A stretch of 64,000 bases of DNA from Ramazzottius varieornatus (GCA_001949185.1 BDGG01000001.1:8217067-8281066); one strand, 5' to 3'; counted from the stretch's first letter, positions 31,689 to 43,107 are shown. The notes: a model not told the origin generated them from the letters alone. Numbers and translations are program-made.

Positions 31689-34144
31689 TCAGTATAAACT
31701 GTCTGCGCCGAACCTCTCTATGATTGCCTTCTTTTTCTCGTCATACTTATCTTGGTGAGTCTTCCAGTACCGTGTCTTAGTCCAGGTTGTAGGAGGCTTG
31801 ATCTGTTCAACGTGGTACGCGGGATCTTCGACGCGGTAGTCGTAGTGTGAACCATCGCGGACCTGCTGGTCCAACAGGGACCTCCTGGCTTCCGGACTAA
31901 GCATCTTTTCCCACTGGTTCTTCCGTTCGAAGAAGAACAGAACGTCTTCTTCGGCCTGCAGTTGCTGTCGCTTGGCTTGCAGTTGTTTGAGTCGCTCGGT
32001 CAGCTCGAACTGGCGCATCTGCCGGTTAACTTCATTCTCTCTTTGCGTCATCCATTTCTCGTAGAGCGACTGTTGAGTCGATATGTCGGTTTCTGCGGAC
32101 TGCTCTACGACTTTCTTCACCTAGAAAGAGTTGAAAGCTCGGCAAACAAAGGCGAAATGTTTTCGCAAGCGCCACACGTTTCCAGTCTAACAGGATGAGA
32201 GCGTGCGCCGCCATCTGTCGAGTTTAAAAACTTACTTCCGCCTCGGCAAGGTCCAACAGCTTTCCTTCTTTCAACTTTCCCGCTGGCCGAAGTGACCTCT
32301 GCAGTTCTTCCGCCTTGCCCACCCAGCTTAGTCGTTCAGCAGCAACCTTCTCGTCTTCTGGAGGTTCGGGTTGTTGTTTCAGCGCTTCCAAGAACGAATC
32401 TACCTAGAATAAGTTTACACCGTGTAATAATTACGTCATTCTAAAGAAAAATGTCATGGACATCAATTTGCCTACCGCTTCTGATAAAACGGTTCCGTTG
32501 TCGGCGGATGCCGTGTTCAAGTTCGTCAATATCTTCACACCCTTTTCCCACTTCTTGTACAAACCGGCGCCCATCAAGCGCGCACTACGACCCAGCAAGT
32601 CGTTGGACTGAGCGCCTGCGGTCATCAGGGTCTTGCCCAGTCGCGCTTTCGGATCGGTCAGGTCGAAATGGTCGTCGAAGAACTCGTTCTTCAGGAAAGG
32701 AACGTACACTAAGACCTACAAGGAAGAGTTATGCAGTGCTTTGAATACTCCAGAAGATGCAGAAGCTCGGTAAACAAAATCGACCAGACTGATTTTCTAA
32801 GTGGCGCACGCTTCCACGTCAACTGGCCGAGAGCGTGTGCCACTTGAAAAAACGACCTCGACGACATTTCATATGATTCACTGAGAGTGCTTCCGTAAAT
32901 GCTCTGTTATTTCAAGTAGCAAATCGTAGACCATACTTCTTCGCCGGTGTCCGGTGGGGGAACCGGAGGATTCAGTGGAGCTAACGCGGTCCAGTCAGGG
33001 TTCTGGAGAAAGGCCAGACAACTGTACAAGGATAGGTTTCTAGTCAGCGGATGACCGAAGTCTTCTTGAAGCATGAAGTCGATCGCTACCCTGACCGCGT
33101 CTGCAGAAGGAAGAAATGACTCAAATGAGACTGTACCAAACGGGAGCTGGTCACATAAAGTTGAATATCATATTTTCCAAGAGACGCACCTTTACGCCAT
33201 TGACTACGAGAATGTGCGCCACTTGGAAAACAAACCCGACAAGATCGGTTTTTCCGGGTGGCGCACGCTATCAGCCAGCGACACTGGAAGCGTGCGCCAC
33301 GTGAGAAAACAATACCGTTGAATTTGTTCGCCGCACTCCGAATTCTATTTCCAGAAAAAATTTCATGTCATGTCCTACCTGGGTATCTTTTCAGCTCAAG
33401 TGATTTGTCCATGAGGAGGTTAGCAGTGTAGTAGTCCAGGAAGATTCCATATATAACTTTATTGTCGATTATCTTCATCAGTTCTTCGTAGTAGCCTTGG
33501 TCCATGAAGGCGCGAACTACGGCGTCGCTGGTGCTTCTCCTCATGAATTTGGTATTTCTGGACTTTCGAAAACTGCAAAAAGAATGAATACGATGCCTGA
33601 CTCGATCGAAGCAATACGGAGTGAAAATTCTACCGTTCCACCGGTGAAACAAACTCACTATGCTAGTAATTCTTCCAGGTGCAACAAACTGTCCGGTTGG
33701 ACCACGCCATTCGCAAACTGCAAAATAAGACTCCATTTTTACACTCGAATGAAGCGCAAGAAGTAACTTACAATGTCCATGTCAAGGGGACTTCCGGATT
33801 TGTCCGCTTCAAATTTCTTTCGTAATTCGACGTAAAACTCCTCTGCAAAAATAATCGAGAATTCGAGATAAACTACTTCGTCCGAAAAAAAATATTCTTC
33901 TTTAGCCTGCATACCAATTCGGATATCACGCATCAGCGGAGTGGTAAGGCGCTTCTGCCATACGTCTTCGAGGTGGTAGGAAGAAGGAAGAAACCTGTAG
34001 GAGCGTACACCTGCGACGAGAAACGGCAGATTGACAACAGAGGAGTAAGACCGGAAGTCGATGTGATAACGCACCTGACCATGACCGGAACACTGGATGT
34101 CGAGTTCCCCGGGTGAGCAGACTCGATCCTCCTCTCAGCGCCAT
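31689..34144 (-). CDS. mRpS27: Mitochondrial small ribosomal subunit protein mS27 (PPR-type)
   Basis: Pentatricopeptide-like helical protein of the mitoribosome small subunit. Nine exons on the minus strand: 34075-34144, 33915-34010, 33772-33842, 33659-33717, 33379-33572, 32937-33100, 32476-32715, 32236-32403 and 31689-32120. They total 1494 nt (497 residues, longer than the vertebrate protein). The start MALRGGSSLLTRGTRH is Arg-rich, as in import signals. The diagnostic core is NKVIYGIFLDYYTANLLMDK, followed by LQEDFGHPLTSRNLSLYSCL and LGRSARLMGAGLY. The C-terminal third is a charged coiled coil (RQMRQFELTERLKQLQAKRQ). Three introns carry family A repeats. Confidence 0.9.
32135..32227. repeat. 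Intronic inverted-repeat element, family A, copy 5
   Basis: Fills about 93 of the 115 nt of the mS27 intron 32121-32235, leaving little beyond donor and acceptor. Ends AAGCTCGGCAAACAAAG and CTGTCGAGTTTAA. Confidence 0.75.
32763..32873. repeat. Intronic inverted-repeat element, family A, copy 6
   Basis: In the mS27 intron 32716-32936. AGCTCGGTAAACAAAATCG, core AAGTGGCGCACGCTTCCA against GAGCGTGTGCCACTTG, end CCTCGACGACATTTC. Confidence 0.75.
33170..33336. repeat. Intronic inverted-repeat element, family A, copy 7 (double)
   Basis: In the mS27 intron 33101-33378. Two successive hairpins: GACGCACCTTTACGCC / GTGCGCCACTTGG and GTGGCGCACGCTATCAGCC / GGAAGCGTGCGCCACG. CCCGACAAGATCGG lies between them. 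Confidence 0.7.
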
Positions 34145-34434
34145 CCCACAAGATGCAGGGACAAGGTATACAAGAGATAACTCCACAAACGATAAGATGG
34201 GGGAAGAAGATCCGACCCCCGAAAGAAAAACACAGCCTTCGTTTGTGTCAATCAATCTGACTGACAATCCACCGTAAATGGTTGAACACTGAACAGTCCA
34301 CCAAAGAATGTACTCGGTACTGCGTCAGGATGGTACTCAATTACAATCTGTTTCAATCTCATTTAACGAATTTTAACATATATTTAACTCCGTGCATTTA
34401 TGATCAATCAACAATCAACCGTTATCTGTGTGCT

Positions 34435-35279
34435 ATGGCGAATTCATCTGCTCCGTCGAAAGAGCAGCTGGTAGCAGATCTGAAATTTATGAAACTATCT
34501 TGCGTCGGGACCGAGGATGAGCTCCTGAAAAGATACAATAGGCCTATGGAAGGGATGGCTGAAGTATTGAGGCATCATTGTCGAGAGGAATTCAAGCGGA
34601 TATGGCCGATCCAAATGCACCAGCCCATGGAACACCTTCGATACCAAGCTGAGCAGATCAGCCGCCTGGAGAGCCTCGTGGAATCCCTACAGGAAGACAA
34701 GCTGGAGCTTCAGAAGACCGTCAAAGCTCTACAGGTAAGCCAGGAATCCATCTTGGGAAGATTGTCCTCGCTGGAAAATATCCTCCAACGGCCGCCTGTC
34801 CCGCCATATGAGCCTCCTGCCACCAAGGCTGGTGTCCCCAGTATGACCCAGGCTACCGCCAGCGCAACGCCCGTAGTTACCCCAGTCAGGGCTATCACCA
34901 CTCCAACCTTTGCTGCCGTTGCTGCGCGGAGATCCCAACCATCCGAGACCCTGCTGTCCCGCGAAAGGCAACCCGCGTTGTTGTTAGAGGTACGAAGAAG
35001 ACTGATGAAGAAAGTATAACAGCCAACCCGCTGCGAGCCAAGGGACTGCCGGGTTGTAACTTCGCCATTCGGGGTGTCCCGAGACACGTAACCGCTGAAC
35101 AACCGAAAGATTACCTGCAAGGCATCGGAGTGAAGCCTCGCTTCGTCCGGATGGTTCACGTTGGCCCTGACGACACTAAGTCTTCCACTGTCGGTCGCAT
35201 CGGAGTCTTCGCGAACGATGTGGATCTTGTCCTAAAAGCCGAGAACTGGTCGTCCAACATCAGCATCACTAATTGGTAG
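34435..35279 (+). pseudogene. ORF1/gag-like protein (SAP-like, coiled coil, RRM-like), one frame break
   Basis: Starts MANSSAPSKEQLVADLKFMK with a SAP-like helix pair, then a long coiled coil (QAEQISRLESLVESLQEDKL) and a Pro/Thr-rich hinge. Between about 34940 and 34985 the reading frame shifts by one base. The continuation is basic (RKATRVVVRGTKK) and then has a beta-alpha-beta pattern (CNFAIRGVPRHVTAEQPKDY, FVRMVHVGPDD, GRIGVFANDVDLVLKAENW), ending at 35279. The order coiled coil then RRM-like domain is that of ORF1 of non-LTR retrotransposons. No reverse transcriptase follows, so it is a relic or a 3'-truncated copy. A host gene is a weaker alternative. The in-frame start at 34282 adds unrelated residues. 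Confidence 0.5.
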
Positions 35280-35591
35280 GTCGGTCTATAACTGTCAACC
35301 GAACGGCTATCCAAATTTTCTCGCTGTGTGTCATAAATTTTCCTTTCGTCTCTCTAGCTGGTAACCCCCCAACAGATCTATTTATTGTCTTGAACCTGAA
35401 GGATCGATCTTTATAACGATACTCATTCCTGATCAACCGGACACTCTGTCTGGGTTGCTGAAACTTTTTCCATCATCGTGCTGAGTAGACTTTGATCCTC
35501 TTAACATCGGGGAGGTCGTCGACTGAATTGTCAAGGCTAATAGAATTCCTTTCTCCCTACACAACAGTTGCTGGCACTTGTGCTCACAAGG

Positions 35592-37900
35592 GGATTATGC
35601 TTGTCGTCCGCCTTCCTGGAATATTCTGACATGAGAGAATGATGGAGAAGAGTCTGCTTTATCGTCTGAGACAGGCGTAGATTGCGCAATAGAATCCTGG
35701 TAGACACTACAGGAACCCGAAGTGACGTCAAGATCTGGGCGGTACATGGTTTATACAATCAAGCGGTTTGATTTCAGTGTTGTTGATTCGTTATTGATTC
35801 ACGAAGTTGCGCTATGCTTTAGAATACAACCTAATCACTTGTGCTGAGAAGTTTTCTTTCCTCCCTTCTGCTCCTCCCGATAGCGCCATGGAATCCGGTA
35901 ATCTCCTCTACATCTTACACCTACTGCTGCCGGACTACGAGCAACATTTCCCACTGAGCGACTCTCCGAGCGAATCTCACAAAATGTTGAAGACACTCAT
36001 CAAAGGTACGAGTACTGTAAACTTCTACAATTATGTCGATTTCCTAAAGCATATTCAAGTTTGGTCTTGTGCCTACAGATTTCTTGGACGTCCAGATCGA
36101 CCAAGCTGGAAGTCCGATGTCGGCCACTGAAGAAGTTCTTCAGGATGAGTTCCCGATTGGCGTGTCGACGTTCGATCAGCTGGAAACGTCTATCGGTAAA
36201 ACCGACCTATTCCATGGACATAGCGAAGCAGACTTCGAATCCACTCCGAATGATCGCCTTACAGAACCTGCTTCAAGTGGAACAGAACCTTCTTCCCATG
36301 AGCTGTTTGTACCCCGAACCCCGAATCCGAAAGTGGCACCAAACCAGGCTGCTGATTTTGCTTACACAAAACGCGCTGTTGGTTACTGGACTAATGTCTC
36401 TTCCAAGAAGCGTCGTAGCCAGTCACCAGTACTCGCCAGCTGAGAGAATGGAGAAATCACGTTGGAGAAAAAGGCTCGCGGATCGATAAGCTGAAAGCGA
36501 TACGACTGAAGACAGGAGAGAAGTTCTGCCTTGCCAAGCAAAAGCCTAACGTAATGAAAGATTTGGATATTCGGCAGTGGGCAGTTACCGCTAACCGTGA
36601 AATTGGGCTTTCCGGTTTCACAGCTTCTACTCATTGCGTTGGAAAGTTCAAAAAGTAGAGATAATGTCAGACATGATCATCTACTCAACAACGTTTAAGT
36701 CTCTGACGTTTGTGGTCTAATCGCTCGTTTGTAGATACTATAACATCTGCGACAGAAAATCACGAAGTTCGTCACCGAAAAGTTCCTGAAAGAAGTACCG
36801 AACAGGAAGAAGAGTGCCGACGAGTGCGTTGCTGTGGTCAGAGGAAGAATCCGGGCGTGCGGGATAGACTGTCTGTGGAATGCTGGTCAGAATGGATTCG
36901 AGTACGAGATGAGACCAGGTCGAACTCTGGATTTCGTCGGTGCAAAGCACGTTGCAGCACTCACAGTCTCAGAAATCGATGACTCACAGCTACACGGTCA
37001 TGATGTGTGTTTCACCAGGTGTCCGCAAGTTTCTGCCCGTTCTCTTTATCACGCTGCAAGAACCCGAAGGAATCTTCGGACCACTTGCGAAAAAGTCCAT
37101 GTTTCAAGCTAGTAACCTGTATATCACTGCTTCCACGTCTGGTAAGATGACCAAGGAGCTCTACATGGAATGGTGCGAGAAACTTTTCCTTCCGCACACG
37201 AATGAGCCTTATATATTCCTTGCTAATTCTTGGTCGACGTTTTCTGACCGAAGCCGCAGATGAAGTCAAACCGGAAGAACTGGAATATGAAATGATCACT
37301 ATACCACCTAAAGTCACCGGTCAGATTCAACCACTGAACGTTCTTTGCTTCCGGACGTACAAGGGGTATTTCAGGAAGGTTTCGAACTGGATATTCTTGA
37401 ACATTCAGCCGGTTCAAGTCCACCATCGGGACGTCATATTGAAAATGCATTCCCTGATTTACCAGCAGTTTACTTCTCCTAGATTTTCTAACCTCATTGC
37501 TCGAGCTTGGCATTTGTCAGGTTATGTCGACAGGTCCGTAGAATACGTCAACCTCACAGAATTCTGTTTCCAAGGACTGACTGGTCGTTGTGACCATGAT
37601 AAATGTGAGCGTTCCTTGCTTCTGAAATGTGGATGGTGTAAAGCTCCTCTATGCTTTTACGAAGAATATCATTTCTGTAAGATTTACCTTCCTTGACAAT
37701 CTGAAGTTGAGTTTCGCATAATACGTGAGGTCGATAAAATCAATAGGTGTGTACCACCCAGGTTTTGACGTCACTTCCGGTTCCTGCAGTGTCTTCCAGG
37801 ATTTCATTGCGCAAGCTACGCCTGTTTCAGACGATAAAGCAAACTTTTCTCCATCATTCTATCATGGCAGAATGTTTCAAAAAGGCGGAGTCCCCTCGTC
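35592..37900. mobile_element. DDE DNA transposon with long (about 150 bp) inverted ends
   Basis: Arms at about 35592-35755 and 37750-37900 are inverted copies. Read outward from each side of the transposase gene they share TTGACGTCACTTC, GTTCCTG, CCAGGATT, ATTGCGCAA, CTACGCCTGT and TCTCCATCATTCT. The arms enclose the decayed transposase gene. The exact outer termini and TSD are not clear. Confidence 0.75.
35889..37695 (+). pseudogene. DDE superfamily transposase (pogo/Tigger-like, nematode-type) with several frameshifts
   Basis: Start MESGNLLYILHLLLPDYEQH; an intron near 36007-36078; then an acidic linker. A first frame change near 36430 opens LREWRNHVGEKGSRIDKLKA and DLDIRQWAVTANREIGLSGF, the DNA-binding region. 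An intron (36653-36733) leads to KYYNICDRK. One missing A in an A-run (about 36768) separates it from ITKFVTEKFLKEV. Another break near 36960 leads to KFLPVLFITLQEPEGIFGPL, and another near 37245 leads to EYEMITIPPKVTGQIQPLNV and DVILKMHSLIYQQFTSPRFS. It ends with a Cys-rich tail (CERSLLLKCGWCKAPLC). The usual LLDSW motif reads FLANSW, so a catalytic Asp is replaced by Asn. Inactive. Confidence 0.75.
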
Positions 37901-38305
37901 AGTGTCGTTTAGTGAATGCGTCATAACAACAACAACCATTCAACAATCGACCGTTCTGCTTTGATTGCTGGGATTCGCTGCTCTTCTCCATCCTGACTGA
38001 ATCTCAGTTCAGAATTTTCTTCCAGACTTCTCCAGCTTTATCTCCATCCCGTTTCGTTCAACCGCCCCCTTGTAGCGTAGCCTGGAAGACATTTGAGGCC
38101 TTTGAGGAGCAGAATCGGGACATCTGGAGCGAAACAGCTGAACAAGCAGCCGCCTCCCGTTCGTCAGCATCGATTCCAGGAGCAAAAGGCAAGTGTCACA
38201 ACGATCCAGCCTGTACGTGAATCCTTCTGCCTTCGGAAAGCCATCTTATTCGTGAACAGGAGATTGTTTAGATCGGCTTCCTAGTTCGAGCACCGGGAAA
38301 CGACC

Positions 38306-39281
38306 ATGGCGTTCACCTTCGCAGCGTTGTGTTTCCTGTTGGCCATGATCATAACCGCCGTGTTGATCTTCCTCGCTATATTCCACGTAAGATCGTCCTT
38401 TCTTTTCACGTGTGAACATGTTTCAATACTCACGTCGTGTCTTCCTTCTTTCTAGATGATAGCGTTCGACGAGCTGAAGGTAAATCGGCCATGAGAATGA
38501 GCTGTGTTCTTTTAATTCCCAGCTTGGCAAGATTGCCTTCCTTGGTGGCGCACGTTTTCAGTCTTAACGGCCGATAGCGTGCGCCACCTGTTGTCGAGTT
38601 TCCAAGTGGCGCACGTCTTCAGTGTTACCGACTGGAAGCGTGCGCAACTGGGATAAATAATCTTGTCTAGTTTGCGGAGCTCAAGATCATTCGAATCTCA
38701 TTGCACCGGTTTTCTTTTGCAGACGGACTACAAAAACCCAGTGGAACAGTGCAACACCCTCAATCCCGTACGTCCGGTCTCTTTCGGTGTTCAGTATTAA
38801 AATGTTCAAGTCCCGTTCTTTTGGTCTACAGTTGGTCTTGCCAGAATATGGTCTGCACATGTTCATCAGCTTCCTGTTCATGATCAGCGGCAGTTTCTGG
38901 ACGCTAATGTACAACGTTCCCCTCATCGCCTACCACGTCATGAGGTATGCTAGATTTCCTTAGTCGGCTGCTGTGCACGTGATAGTTGTCGGACGCAACT
39001 GAGGAAATGTTTTATAGGTATCGAAAGAGGCCGGTAATGTCTTCGCACGGGCTGTACGACCCCACGTCAATCATGAACGCTGACGAGCTGAGTTATAACA
39101 TGCGAGAAGGCTGGATCAAGCTGGCTTTCTATCTTATCTCCTTCTTTGTCTACTTGTACATGTAAGCACACACTTGATGAATATGGAGCGCGGCAAGGAA
39201 ATATCGATGGATGGACAATGATTGCCGTAATTACCTTTAATTTACAGGATGATCTACGAGTTGGTTACCTCGACAGCTTAG
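38306..39281 (+). CDS. cni: Cornichon family ER cargo receptor
   Basis: Small membrane protein that loads cargo into COPII vesicles and, in some animals, modulates AMPA receptors. Six exons: 38306-38386, 38456-38479, 38723-38767, 38832-38944, 39018-39161 and 39248-39281. They total 441 nt (146 residues, typical length). Signatures: MAFTFAALCFLLAMIITAVL, IAFDELKTDYKNPVEQCNTL, NPLVLPEYGLHMF, RPVMSSHGLYDPTSIMNADE and KLAFYLISFFVYLYMMIYEL. Three hydrophobic segments are visible. The 243-nt intron 2 is mostly a family A repeat. Confidence 0.96.
38521..38683. repeat. Intronic inverted-repeat element, family A, copy 8 (double)
   Basis: In the cornichon intron 38480-38722. Two hairpins in series, GTGGCGCACGTTTTCAG / AGCGTGCGCCACC and AAGTGGCGCACGTCTTCAG / TGGAAGCGTGCGC. 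TTGTCGAGTTTCC lies between them and CTTGTCTAGTTTGCGGAGCT follows. Confidence 0.75.
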
Positions 39282-39656
39282 AAACTTGCCCCATAGTAGG
39301 ACCAAGACTTAGCATAGTTCGTGGCCGGCAGCTGAGAGGAACTGTCAGAACTTCCGGTCTTCATCTGAACCAAAGACCTTCGTGGACACATTAGCGTTTG
39401 ATTTCTGCACTTCAAGTTGTCACTTCTTTATGGTGATAAAATTCAATGGTAGTTCTGGCCTTCTGAAAATACAATGTATTTACCATGTTTTACAGATACT
39501 GTAAGCTTGGTACCAAAACGAGAACTGCAATTGCTGCACGAAGCGTGTCACTTCAGTAGGGCCGCGATAGTGGAGAAGCCCAATGAAATCCTTGCGGTCG
39601 CAGTATAGCTCAGAGTTGGCCAAAACCGCCATACAGCCTACGTAGATATACAGCAA

Positions 39657-40256
39657 CTATCGGGTAGCATATGAATGTACTGAAGGATTGTTACAAGGAG
39701 TGAAATCCACCACTAAATTGAGGTAGCAGTTTCCAGACCATCCTTCGCCACGGCTAACCACGAAACCAGCATGGTCACATTCTGGATACAAGTGGCACAA
39801 GTCTTTGCAGTGGTTTGCCGAAGTGACGGTATGTCCTGCAAGTGTCAGCAGGGTCGAACCACCACCAGCTTCGTTCATCTTGCAGTAATGAGTCGCTGAA
39901 AAAGAGTCAAACTGTTTGTCGCTGTAACCGGCCACGACTGCCTCAGCGTTGCGGCTGAAGCTTAGGTTAGCTTTGGCCGCGTCTTTCGATAACTGCGTGC
40001 ACACTCCCGTCCCCAGATCGAAGCTGACGAGACGACAGCGTGGAAGGTTGAGAGACCAGGCAGCGCGGCAGCGGTCTAGACAGTCGTTCACAGTCGATAG
40101 TGGGCCGGACCTGACGAAACCGGAAGTGGCCGTCGCCATCCACCCCTCGACGACGATCCGCAATGAAGAGGAGCCGCTTCGGGTCTCTTCGGGCTCCATG
40201 GCACTTGCAGAGGCCGAAGCTGCAACGATCCCCAGAATAAAACTTGCAGATAGCAT
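39657..40256 (-). CDS. Secreted cysteine-rich protein with two PAN/apple-like repeats
   Basis: About 199 residues, single exon. The start MLSASFILGIVAASASASA is a signal peptide. Two Cys patterns of PAN/apple type follow: NDCLDRCRAAW with PRCRLVSFDLGTGVC, and HYCKMNE, ANHCKDLCHLYPECDHAGFV, GNCYLN. Such modules bind proteins or sugars outside the cell. The upstream frame to 40376 is open but adds no signal-like sequence, and the signal peptide fixes the start. No partner gene is evident. Substrate unknown. Confidence 0.7.
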   Translation of the reverse strand: MLSASFILGIVAASASASAMEPEETRSGSSSLRIVVEGWMATATSGFVRSGPLSTVNDCLDRCRAAWSLNLPRCRLVSFDLGTGVCTQLSKDAAKANLSFSRNAEAVVAGYSDKQFDSFSATHYCKMNEAGGGSTLLTLAGHTVTSANHCKDLCHLYPECDHAGFVVSRGEGWSGNCYLNLVVDFTPCNNPSVHSYATR

Positions 40257-40379
40257 TCTTGTATGCAAACCTGAGCAAGTATAACAATGTTGAATTCGAA
40301 GGATAGAAGTGTAGTGATTTAAGAAAGCATTCTCGAAAAGAAAAGTGGGAGAATAAGACGCCGCTAACTTAGTCATCGT

Positions 40380-41396
40380 AGCCCGATCGTTTTAGTCTTA
40401 CAAGTTCTGCAGCGCCGAATGACGTTACATAACATCCAGGTATCTTTGTACTGATCGTAGGCATTCCGGTTCTCTGATCATTAGCAGCTTCTTGATGAGC
40501 CTCGAGGGATGGAGTGGTCGAATACTCGGTAGATAATCGGACTGATGACAGCAAATTTCATGCTGCAAAATACCTGGAGATAGCAGGAAAACAAAAGGTT
40601 GGCGCCTTGCATGTACAGGTTTAGAGCAGCTAATGTTTCCCCCGCTGAGAGCTTCAGTAAACCGCATGTGCCGTACTGTATCCTCCCGAGAAATCGCCAT
40701 CCTCGAAGGTTCACAAATCCAAAACGAACATCGCTGGATGAGGGAAGGCCTCGCTAAGGTTTCGGTAGACTGTCGTTGCCGTCCGTGTGCCGCCTAAGGG
40801 AATGACGTCAGTAAACTACCCCGCCACTGATTCACAAAACGTTACCACAGGTGAATAAGGAATAGTTTTCTCTATGGTTCGAGCGGAAAAAACTAAGACC
40901 ATCGGCGTTCCTCGAATAAACTATAGGAAGCGGAAGTGTTATAAAACACATTACAAAGCAGCGTGATCATCACAGTCAACCATGAGCTGGTTTATCGTCT
41001 AAAACTTTATTCGGGCGCCTCTTCCGCTTACTGTAGGTATCTCCAGGAACGACAATGGGTCTAGGTTGCAAGTTCAAACTATGGGGGAAACAATCCTCTA
41101 TGCATGTGACATCGGTTTGTGGATCACAGGCGGTGTATTAGCGTAATCTCCTTGTGAGCAGTGTAGAACCCATCCTCTTCGTTCAGCCCCATTGTTTCCT
41201 TTACCGTGTAATCATGGAGTGCCGCTGTTGCTAGTAAACAGCAGTACACAACACCCAAGAAGGCTTTTCAAAAGTGGATACCAGTAATTCTGCTCGAAGA
41301 ATCGTTTGTGCTACCCGAGAAAATGTCAAATTTTGTGCAAGCAGGCAACTCCATCGCCGTATACATTCAGCCTAATCCTTTACTCCCCACACAAAG
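40380..41396. other. No gene recognised
   Basis: Short minus-strand frames at 40425-40714 lack domains and splice context. This interval holds the divergent 5' flanks of the PAN-like (minus) and Ly6-like (plus) genes. Confidence 0.45.
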
Positions 41397-43005
41397 ATGC
41401 TCCCATTAGCGACTCTGGCACTATACTTCGCATCGGCCATTACATACATAGACGCAAGTAAGGCGCTTCTGCATTACATAGTTCTATAAAGGTTCATGTT
41501 GACAACTTGCAGGTGTTTATACGGTCAAGTGCTACCAGTGTGCGTACAATTTCCCCCAGCCCTATCCCGCCGATGGCGTACCCATGAACTATGACTATGT
41601 CTGGCGGAAACCACCAGCGGCTGTCTGTTTGTCGGGCAGTGTGGACGACCTCAGTCCCTATCTACAAGACTGTAGTGGCCATCGAGAATTACAGGAGGCA
41701 GATGTATGGAATACATCGCCCGCGGTTCTGACCTGTTACACCACATTCTTCTACTCCGACGAGACCAAAACGAAACGTAAGCTCTCTCCAAGTCAGGCGT
41801 AACGACTCTAGGTGTGCGATTGACCATGAAACTGAGCAGTATGAAGAAAAGGCGGTATGGCTAATTTGAACACTTAAAAGACCACGCAATGCCGAGCTCT
41901 GGGAGTACAAGGAGGGCAGATCACCTTTCCCAATTTTTAACTGGCGGAAATCATGGGGTGAGGTCAGATCGGGCCAATCACCACTTGTACGCTTCGTATT
42001 TTTCGAGTAAAATGCGCCGCTAAGTGAACCAAAGTGCCAGACCTTTTTATCTTTGCTCTGACCACTGGTCACACAGCATGGAACATACTGAAGCTTCTAA
42101 GACGGTACTAATGTACTAGCTTTGTGTCCAATTTTTAAGGAGGCTTTCCGTCAGCCAGCTCTTAGGTAATAATTTGGTCTGTCCGATCAAGACAAAATCT
42201 GGTCAAAAGTAAAATACTCGCTCGAAATTTTCAGGAAGCTGCTAGCCAGTTCACGTCTTTCTTAACTGGAAGCGACAAAGTTTCTAAAAGCAAACGTGAA
42301 AATCTGATACGAAAAGGTTCAACAGAAGTCATACCGCCAGGCTTTTGGGGTGCGCCAAGCAACCGGGGTACCCCCTTGGTCTTTTAAGTGTTAAGAAGCG
42401 CAGGTCAAAGCCGAATCACCGTATATTATTTCTCGCGCTTTGTACTTCAAACGCTTGGCGTATGGTCAATGCTTTTACAGCCACCGCAGTTATTCGGGAC
42501 TGTGCGAGAGCCAGTGTTATGGTCGATCAAAATACCCAGAAAAATTATGCTAACGGCTAAAGAGTTTGGTGTTGGTGGTATGTGCTTTGCCGGGCTGGGA
42601 ACGACGACGCTAGACAGAGCACACAAGACATCGTCGATATGCGCCTGTGATCCCGTCGCGGCCTCGGACGGCTGCAACGTCTGGTCCAAAATTCTGCCGT
42701 ACTCCGGTCCGGACAGGTTGTATGGTGAAGATCCCAGACTGGAGAATAATGCTGCTGCAGCCCCACCGGTTAGCAAGCCCGCCAGCGGTGGCAGCGCTAC
42801 CAACCCGGCCAAGCCAGCCAGCCCAAACAACCCGACCAGTCCTGGCGATCCAGCTGAACCAACCAACGAAAATGCCAACGGTGGGGGAACTGCTGTGGCC
42901 GCTGACGTCGCTAGCGCTGACAACGGTGCTGTCGGGGTGTCGGCCCAAGCTGGGCTTTTTATCATATTGGGTTTACTTGCTTTAATGTTATCTTGGCTTG
43001 GTTAG
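41397..43005 (+). CDS. Ly6/uPAR-type GPI-anchored surface protein, one frame break
   Basis: Exons 41397-41457, 41513-41776 and 42481-43005 are phase-consistent. A signal peptide (MLPLATLALYFASAITYIDA) precedes the three-finger opening VKCYQCAYNFPQ. Then come AAVCLSGS, VLTCYTTFFYSDE, VIRDCARASVMVDQNTQK, GMCFAGLG and the Ly6 closing ICACDP with DGCN. The tail is Pro/Asn-rich (GDPAEPTNENANGG) and ends in a hydrophobic GPI-signal (LFIILGLLALMLSWLG). Within exon 3, near 42555, the frame must change by one base (NYANG to KEFGVGG), because the first frame stops at 42560. This is one extra base, either an error or a real disruption. Adhesion or receptor role inferred from the family only. Confidence 0.75.
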
Positions 43006-43107
43006 AAAGAGGAATTCTCTGTGCCTGCACTGCAGTGTCCGGCACCGACAGGACGGACTGGGTATTGACATAAACAACTAGAGAGAGCCTGCACGCACTT
43101 TGCGGTT

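Noticed and set aside
39949-40284. 111-codon plus-strand frame
   Set aside because: Antisense to the PAN-like secreted protein, which has a signal peptide and ordered cysteines.
42447-42965. 172-codon minus-strand frame rich in Ala, Gly, Leu
   Set aside because: Antisense to the Pro/Asn-rich tail of the Ly6-like gene; composition is a mirror of that tail.
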